Shown piece after piece: positions 8,067 through 10,981 of a DNA stretch of 10,981 nt (within the stretch, counting starts at the first letter, position 1; every line of letters begins with the position of its first letter). The translations under genes were made by a program, and so were the position numbers. The stretch spans positions 1-10,981 of the forward strand of contig CAJJUK010000034.1 of the NCBI GenBank assembly GCA_905195085.1. Reading direction: 5' to 3'. The notes below the pieces were generated by a model, which was given only the letters and a program-made list of their open reading frames with translations, was not told the DNA's origin and did not search any database. The DNA comes from an uncultured Christensenella sp. GTDB lineage: Bacteria; Bacillota; Clostridia; Christensenellales; UBA1242.

Positions 8067-8609
8067 ATGAAGAAAAGTAATGTAGGTTGGATTTTTGCAG
8101 TTATTGTTCTGTCTATTTTATTGATTTTGTCATTGATTTTGGGGACAAGTGGCTATTATTATTCAATATCATACTTAAATTCAGATTCAGATCTGACCGT
8201 TGGAGATTCGTTTTCTATTGGAGTCAATCCAAATCAAGCAAGTGTGGCGTCATTTACATTTGATGGTTCTTTTTTGCCCGGGGAGACAATTCCGCAGGTG
8301 ATCCAAATAAATGCACAAGCCTTAAATTCTGATGTCAGGGTGAGAGTTAAAGCAAAAATCTTTGGAGTTGCCAGCGATACCGAATTCGATTTTGTGACCA
8401 GTGAGCATTTTGAAAAGGCTGAAGATGGATACTATTATTATGATGATGTATTGCATGGGGGAAATAAAATTACATTTTGCACCTATCTTGTTTTGCCAAA
8501 AGATGCAGATTTTGTGAGTAAAGAAAAATATATCTTAACTTTTGTGGTGGAAACATTAGAAACAAAGTTCGACGATCAAAATATTTGGGAAAATGTTCAA
8601 CAATATTGA
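8067..8609 (+). CDS. Membrane-anchored exported protein with TasA/camelysin-like motifs
   Basis: The 180-residue product has a short basic start (MKKS), one hydrophobic segment (about 7-27) and an exterior domain rich in beta-type residues. The domain contains PGETI (71-75), an alternating VRVRVKAKIFG (90-100), DGYYYYDDVL (120-129) and a late VVETLETKFD...IW pattern (160-174). This combination resembles TasA/camelysin (CalY) matrix-fibre proteins and their SipW-type relatives, where a PG-turn, an RVK strand, a DGYYYY motif and a terminal ExxE/W region recur. That relation is pattern-based and moderate. No SipW signal peptidase is in the window, and no obvious cleavage site follows the hydrophobic segment, so it may stay membrane-tethered. 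It begins 38 nt after the flippase-like gene with no visible ribosome binding site and no convincing promoter of its own, so transcription from upstream is likely. Function is unknown. Confidence 0.75.
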   Translation: MKKSNVGWIFAVIVLSILLILSLILGTSGYYYSISYLNSDSDLTVGDSFSIGVNPNQASVASFTFDGSFLPGETIPQVIQINAQALNSDVRVRVKAKIFGVASDTEFDFVTSEHFEKAEDGYYYYDDVLHGGNKITFCTYLVLPKDADFVSKEKYILTFVVETLETKFDDQNIWENVQQY

Positions 8610-8615
8610 AATTTG

Positions 8616-8646
8616 TTGGACTTTTTTAGTTGTTATAAGATAAAAT
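8616..8646 (+). promoter_or_regulatory. Possible promoter before the proline-rich gene
   Basis: TTGGAC (8616-8621) and TAAAAT (8641-8646) are 19 nt apart, slightly wide for sigma-A. TATAAG (8634-8639) is a second -10-like hexamer, 15 nt after TTGTTG (8613-8618). The gene could also be read from upstream. Confidence 0.35.
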
Positions 8647-8669
8647 AATGATAAGTCAAGGAGTTTTAA

Positions 8670-9020
8670 ATGGAAGAGAAGAAAATTGTTATGCCACCAC
8701 CACCTAAGGAATTGAAGAATATGCCGCCACCACCGCCACCGCGTATAGAAAAAAATGAGAATAATGTGGCAGAAAAACCTGTGGAGAATGCAAATTTTGA
8801 AAGTGTTGAAATGCCGGAAAAATCTGTTCCCGATGTGCAAAAAGTGACAGAAAACGTTGAGCAAGAAAAGGTTGAAACAAAAAAGAAAAAGGAAAAACCG
8901 GAAAAAGCAGAGAAAGTTAAGCATAAAGCCAGTGGTGGAATGAAAACTTTTCTTTATTGGTTGGGTTTTATTGTTTCTCTCGGAGCATTGGGAATTTTGA
9001 TTTATTTGTTGGTGAAATAA
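8670..9020 (+). CDS. Small proline-rich, C-terminally membrane-anchored protein
   Basis: I do not recognise a family for this 116-residue protein. The N-terminus carries two polyproline runs, four Pro at 9-12 and six Pro at 19-24. A Glu/Lys/Val-rich, probably disordered stretch follows (26-80), then a very basic KKKKEK patch (71-76), and finally one hydrophobic segment at about 93-115 ending at the C-terminus (LVK). This is a tail-anchored layout with most of the chain in the cytoplasm by the positive-inside rule. Polyproline runs commonly bind SH3-, WW- or EVH1-type or other flat aromatic surfaces, but no partner is evident. Polyproline translation would normally need EF-P. AAGGAG (8658-8663) sits 6 nt before the ATG. 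It is the last gene before the terminator at 9038 and lies downstream of the flippase-like and TasA-like genes, which suggests an envelope-related role. Confidence 0.8.
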   Translation: MEEKKIVMPPPPKELKNMPPPPPPRIEKNENNVAEKPVENANFESVEMPEKSVPDVQKVTENVEQEKVETKKKKEKPEKAEKVKHKASGGMKTFLYWLGFIVSLGALGILIYLLVK

Positions 9021-9037
9021 TTTTATGCAAGTATATG

Positions 9038-9070
9038 AAAGAAGTGCAATTTTTGTACTTCTTTTTTTGT
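9038..9070 (+). terminator. Intrinsic terminator closing the envelope gene unit
   Basis: A 12-bp stem pairs 9038-9049 (AAAGAAGTGCAA) with 9053-9064, with one G-U wobble and a 3-nt loop, followed by more T residues. It begins 17 nt after the proline-rich gene. It also shows that the open frame extending upstream of the next gene is not coding. Confidence 0.88.
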
Positions 9071-9102
9071 TTAAGTTTTTCGGAAGTGGAAATAGATATT
9101 CT

Positions 9103-9567
9103 ATGAAGAAAATTTTGGTTTTTATCTTGATTTTGTCTTGTTTGTGCTCAACTTTGCTGGTAAAAAATGAAACAAATCCGCTTTATAGTCTTGAAAACGT
9201 GGAAAAAGTTTGTTTTGTCTCTGCATCTGATTTTCAAGAGATTGACGACATTGAATCCATCGCTTGTGGGGACAAGTTTTTCAATTTTTGCACACTTGAT
9301 GTCGCGAAGCAAAATTTGGCGAACTTGAACAACAATTCTGAAGCCGTTCAGTTTTACTTAAATGGGAATGATGTTGACAAACTTTTTAAGCAAACAAAAT
9401 TTCAAATTATTTCAACTTCTCAAATTCAAGATTTGACTGTTTATTGTGGTTACACTCCTTATTGTCAAACTTGTGTTTATTTGGATGGGAAAAAGGTGAA
9501 TATGCAGGTTGCTGTGGCTGATGGGAATATTGTTGCGGGTTTTCCGATGATTTTGACGGGTTATTAA
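9103..9567 (+). CDS. Short YwmB-like exported protein near the sporulation genes
   Basis: The 154-residue product has an N-terminal signal or anchor (MKKILVFILILSCLCSTLLV). The C-terminal part contains GYTPY (116-120), KKVNMQVAVA (130-139) and GFPMILTGY (146-154). The pattern GYTP, then an N-hydrophobic-Q-hydrophobic-A strand, then GxPxIxxxY at the extreme C-terminus matches the end of YwmB proteins (a TATA-box-binding-like fold), encoded near spoIID/spoIIQ/spoIIID in Bacillus. Here the protein is much shorter than B. subtilis YwmB, about 245 residues, so only the terminal portion of the fold may be kept. Four Cys residues lie at 55, 65, 115 and 121, besides those in the leader. Function of the family is not established. 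The start at 9103 is preferred because the frame further upstream runs through the terminator; GGAAGTGG at 9082-9089 is a weak, distant ribosome site. Confidence 0.6.
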   Translation: MKKILVFILILSCLCSTLLVKNETNPLYSLENVEKVCFVSASDFQEIDDIESIACGDKFFNFCTLDVAKQNLANLNNNSEAVQFYLNGNDVDKLFKQTKFQIISTSQIQDLTVYCGYTPYCQTCVYLDGKKVNMQVAVADGNIVAGFPMILTGY

Positions 9568-9602
9568 TTTCTGAAAAAATTATAAAAAATTTCAAATTTT
9601 GT

Positions 9603-9631
9603 GTTTATTTTAACTTTTTTGTGGCAATTAT
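9603..9631 (+). promoter_or_regulatory. Candidate sigma-F promoter of the SpoIIQ-like gene
   Basis: GTTTA (9603-9607) and GGCAATTAT (9623-9631) are separated by 15 nt, close to the sigma-F pattern GYATA - 15 - GGNNANANT. No sigma-A pair fits this gap. B. subtilis spoIIQ is sigma-F dependent. The predicted transcript start (about 9638) lies just before the ribosome binding site, giving an unusually short leader. Confidence 0.4.
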
Positions 9632-9639
9632 CAATGCAT

Positions 9640-9645
9640 GGAGGT
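9640..9645 (+). promoter_or_regulatory. Ribosome binding site fixing the SpoIIQ-like start
   Basis: GGAGGT lies just upstream of the ATG at 9649 and decides against earlier in-frame starts at 9601 and 9634. Confidence 0.8.
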
Positions 9646-9648
9646 AAT

Positions 9649-10206
9649 ATGGAAATCAAAGAAGAAGGAAAATTCAAAAAATTATTCAAAAGATATGGAG
9701 TGTTGAGTCTTGCGTGCGTTTTCTCCCTGGCTCTTGCACTTGGAATTGCTTTGGGAGTTCAAAAAGGTGAACCGGTGTCAACAAACAACATCGAATTTGG
9801 TTTGCCAATGACAGATGCAGTGATTGTGAAAGATTATGCTGACGATAGATTGCAGTTGAATGAGAGTCTTAACAGATGGGAAATTCATCTCGCTATTGAT
9901 TTGTCTTCTGAAAATGATGCAGTTTTCTCAATCTATGATGGTGTGGTTGACTCTGTGGAATCAAATTCATTGGATGGATACATTGTCACAATAAGCCATT
10001 CTGATGGTTTTGTCAGTGTTTATTCATCTTTGAGTGACAGTGTGCAAGTTAAAGAAGGTGACAGTGTCAAGAAAGGTCAACAAATTGGAAATGCTTCAGA
10101 CTCTGCAACAAACGAATCTAAGGACGGCGCTCATTTGCACTTTGTTCTCATGAAAGACGGAGTTGAAGTTGACCCAAACAATTACCTTGATTTGCAAAAT
10201 AAGTAA
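9649..10206 (+). CDS. spoIIQ: SpoIIQ-like M23-domain sporulation protein
   Basis: The 185-residue product has a basic N-terminus, one membrane segment (about 17-37) and an exterior LytM/M23 domain (about 75-180). H80 and D84 form the HxxxD motif (HLAID, where the usual middle Gly is Ala), and H162-L-H164 forms the HxH motif, so the zinc-ligand set of M23 endopeptidases is intact. In B. subtilis, SpoIIQ sits in the forespore membrane, binds SpoIIIAH of the mother cell and has lost zinc ligands; clostridial SpoIIQ keeps them. Assignment to SpoIIQ rather than a general cell-wall hydrolase rests on the single-anchor layout and on the neighbours: a YwmB-like gene before it and spoIIID shortly after. 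At 185 residues it is shorter than C. difficile and B. subtilis SpoIIQ. A candidate sigma-F promoter precedes it. No terminator separates it from acpP. Confidence 0.78.
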   Translation: MEIKEEGKFKKLFKRYGVLSLACVFSLALALGIALGVQKGEPVSTNNIEFGLPMTDAVIVKDYADDRLQLNESLNRWEIHLAIDLSSENDAVFSIYDGVVDSVESNSLDGYIVTISHSDGFVSVYSSLSDSVQVKEGDSVKKGQQIGNASDSATNESKDGAHLHFVLMKDGVEVDPNNYLDLQNK

Positions 10207-10227
10207 TGGAGAAATAATCGTATTTAG

Positions 10228-10259
10228 TTGATTTTTCATGAAGATTATGGTATTATAAT
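10228..10259 (+). promoter_or_regulatory. Promoter of acpP
   Basis: TTGATT (10228-10233) is followed after 17 nt by TATTAT (10251-10256); an overlapping perfect TATAAT lies at 10254-10259 but would need a 20-nt spacer. Either start leaves a very short leader that carries the ribosome binding site. Confidence 0.6.
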
Positions 10260-10264
10260 CTCGT

Positions 10265-10270
10265 GGAGGT
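10265..10270 (+). promoter_or_regulatory. Ribosome binding site fixing the acpP start
   Basis: GGAGGT ends 4 nt before the ATG at 10275. The in-frame GTG at 10263 overlaps this site and is therefore not the start. Confidence 0.85.
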
Positions 10271-10274
10271 TGAC

Positions 10275-10505
10275 ATGATTATTGATAAGGTAAAAGAATT
10301 GGTTGCAGAACAACTTGGAATTTCTAAAGACACCATCACCGCAGAATCAAACATTATTGAAGATTTGGGTGCAGACTCTTTGGATGTTATTGAAATGTTG
10401 ATGACTCTTGAAGAAGAATATGGTATCACAATTCCAGATGAAAAAATCAGCCAAATCAAAACAATCGGTCAAATCGTTGAATTGATTGAAGAATGTCAAA
10501 AATAG
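10275..10505 (+). CDS. acpP: Acyl carrier protein
   Basis: The 76-residue acidic protein is a standard type II ACP, which carries growing fatty acyl chains on a 4'-phosphopantetheine arm during fatty acid synthesis. S35 in GADSLD is the attachment serine, and the helix II recognition stretch VIEMLMTLEEEYG follows. The usual PDEKISQIKTIGQIVELIE-like end is present. Length is normal for the family. It stands alone, not with fab genes, between the SpoIIQ-like gene and spoIIID, with its own promoter and terminator. That isolation leaves open whether it is the housekeeping ACP or a second, specialised one; its sequence looks fully conventional. Confidence 0.96.
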   Translation: MIIDKVKELVAEQLGISKDTITAESNIIEDLGADSLDVIEMLMTLEEEYGITIPDEKISQIKTIGQIVELIEECQK

Positions 10506-10528
10506 AACGCTTGTCGTTCTATTTTTTT
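10498..10528 (+). terminator. Intrinsic terminator overlapping the acpP stop codon
   Basis: A perfect 12-bp stem pairs 10498-10509 (AAAAATAGAACG) with 10515-10526, with a 5-nt loop and a T-run. The acpP stop codon TAG (10503-10505) lies inside the left arm. Confidence 0.9.
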
Positions 10529-10560
10529 ATGACGTTGTTTTTGATTTTCGACAAAATCTT

Positions 10561-10596
10561 GCATAATGTGACAAGTCCTCTCATAAGAATTATTAT
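10561..10596 (+). promoter_or_regulatory. Overlapping candidate sigma-E and sigma-A promoters of spoIIID
   Basis: GCATAAT (10561-10567), then 14 nt, then CATAAGAA (10582-10589) resembles the sigma-E pattern (KMATATT - 14 - CATACAMT). Interleaved with it, GTGACA (10568-10573), 17 nt, TATTAT (10591-10596) is a sigma-A-like pair with 5 of 6 matches in each box. In B. subtilis spoIIID is sigma-E dependent and autoactivated. Sequence alone does not decide which is used. Confidence 0.5.
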
Positions 10597-10633
10597 GACA
10601 ATTTCAAAGAGATTTGAATTATCAAAATCTTAT

Positions 10634-10639
10634 GGGAGG
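10634..10639 (+). promoter_or_regulatory. Ribosome binding site fixing the spoIIID start
   Basis: GGGAGG ends 4 nt before the ATG at 10644 and rules out the in-frame ATGs at 10614 and 10632, the second of which overlaps it. Confidence 0.85.
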
Positions 10640-10643
10640 CAAA

Positions 10644-10904
10644 ATGAAAGCATATATCAAAGAGAGAACTTTGGAAGTTGCTCGCCACATTTCACAGACT
10701 CAGGATACCATCAGAAAAACTGCTCAAATTTTTGGATTAAGCAAAAGCACAGTTCACAACGATTTGTCAAAAAGATTGCAAAAAGTTGACAAACAAATGT
10801 ATGACGATGTTCAAAAAATTTTGGAACACAATTTTGCAGAAAAACATATACGTGGAGGAATGTCAACAAAGCTTAAATACGAAACAAGAGAAAGAGAATT
10901 GTAA
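10644..10904 (+). CDS. spoIIID: Sporulation transcription regulator SpoIIID
   Basis: SpoIIID is a small DNA-binding protein that activates and represses mother-cell genes during the sigma-E stage of sporulation. The 86-residue product follows the family from end to end: YIKERTLEVARHI at the start, a helix-turn-helix at about 21-41 with the near-invariant FGLSKSTVHNDLSKRL core, and the C-terminal basic region HIRGGMSTKLKYE that also contacts DNA. B. subtilis SpoIIID is 93 residues, so only a few terminal residues are missing. It follows the SpoIIQ-like gene as in other spore formers, but with acpP between them. It has its own promoter region and ends at a strong terminator. This gene is the best evidence that the organism belongs to an endospore-forming lineage. 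Confidence 0.96.
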   Translation: MKAYIKERTLEVARHISQTQDTIRKTAQIFGLSKSTVHNDLSKRLQKVDKQMYDDVQKILEHNFAEKHIRGGMSTKLKYETREREL

Positions 10905-10938
10905 AAAAATAATTTTTTAAAATTATTAAAAAATGCAT

Positions 10939-10975
10939 AAAAAATGCCAAAAAAATTAATTTTTTGGCATTTTTT
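10939..10975 (+). terminator. Strong terminator after spoIIID, probably bidirectional
   Basis: A perfect 16-bp inverted repeat pairs 10939-10954 with 10960-10975 around a 5-nt loop. The GCC/GGC core is flanked by A- and T-runs on both sides, so it can work from either strand. The preceding 34 nt are AT-rich and hold nothing recognisable. Confidence 0.9.
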
Positions 10976-10981
10976 GTTAAT

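Noticed and set aside
8685..8745. CCA/CCG-rich stretch as a DNA repeat array
   Set aside because: It simply encodes the two polyproline runs; there is no regular repeat unit beyond the codons.
8556..8924. Minus-strand open frame over the proline-rich gene
   Set aside because: The Trp/His/Phe-rich sequence is the complement of Pro and Glu/Lys codons; no start signal or family resemblance is seen.
9025..9102. Upstream extension of the YwmB-like gene with an extra N-terminus
   Set aside because: These codons run through a 12-bp terminator hairpin, and the start at 9103 begins a normal signal peptide.
10493..10789. Open frame spanning the acpP terminator and the start of spoIIID
   Set aside because: It crosses the terminator hairpin and promoter region and overlaps spoIIID in another frame, with no ribosome site.

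Overview
The window reads as a chromosomal segment from an AT-rich, low-GC Gram-positive bacterium of the endospore-forming Clostridia type, probably an uncultured gut lineage. The reasons are strong GGAGG-type ribosome binding sites before several genes, sigma-A style promoters, intrinsic terminators with T-tracts, a clear SpoIIID, an M23-domain protein resembling SpoIIQ, and a pth-mfd pair next to a GlmU relative, which echoes the Bacillus glmU-prs-ctc-pth-fin-mfd locus. All ten genes are on the + strand. I see no tRNA, rRNA, CRISPR array or mobile element.

Region 1 (1-4586) is a translation and DNA-repair operon. A near-perfect sigma-A promoter (69-97) drives a shortened GlmU-like protein, peptidyl-tRNA hydrolase (pth) and the transcription-repair coupling factor (mfd). 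The genes are 11 nt apart and then overlapping. Region 2 (4587-6648) is a single gene with its own promoter and terminator. It encodes a 630-residue lipoprotein related to SurA/PrsA foldases.

Region 3 (6625-9070) is a cell-envelope unit of three genes: a multispanning flippase-like protein (the fold of the MprF N-terminal half), a membrane-anchored exported protein with TasA/camelysin-like motifs, and a small proline-rich protein with one C-terminal membrane segment. An intrinsic terminator closes it. The substrate and purpose of this unit are unknown, and it is the least-described part of the window.

Region 4 (9103-10981) is sporulation-related. It holds a short YwmB-like exported protein, a SpoIIQ-like M23 protein with an intact zinc-ligand set and a candidate sigma-F promoter, an acyl carrier protein gene inserted in the neighbourhood, and spoIIID with overlapping candidate sigma-E and sigma-A promoters. 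A perfect 16-bp terminator hairpin ends the window.

Two genes (at 104 and 6664) have good sigma-A promoters placed so that transcription should begin at or within a few bases of the start codon, with no ribosome binding site. Leaderless translation may therefore coexist here with strong Shine-Dalgarno starts. I found no clearly new defence or mobile system. The best candidates for novelty are the reduced GlmU-like protein, the three-gene envelope unit and the leaderless starts.
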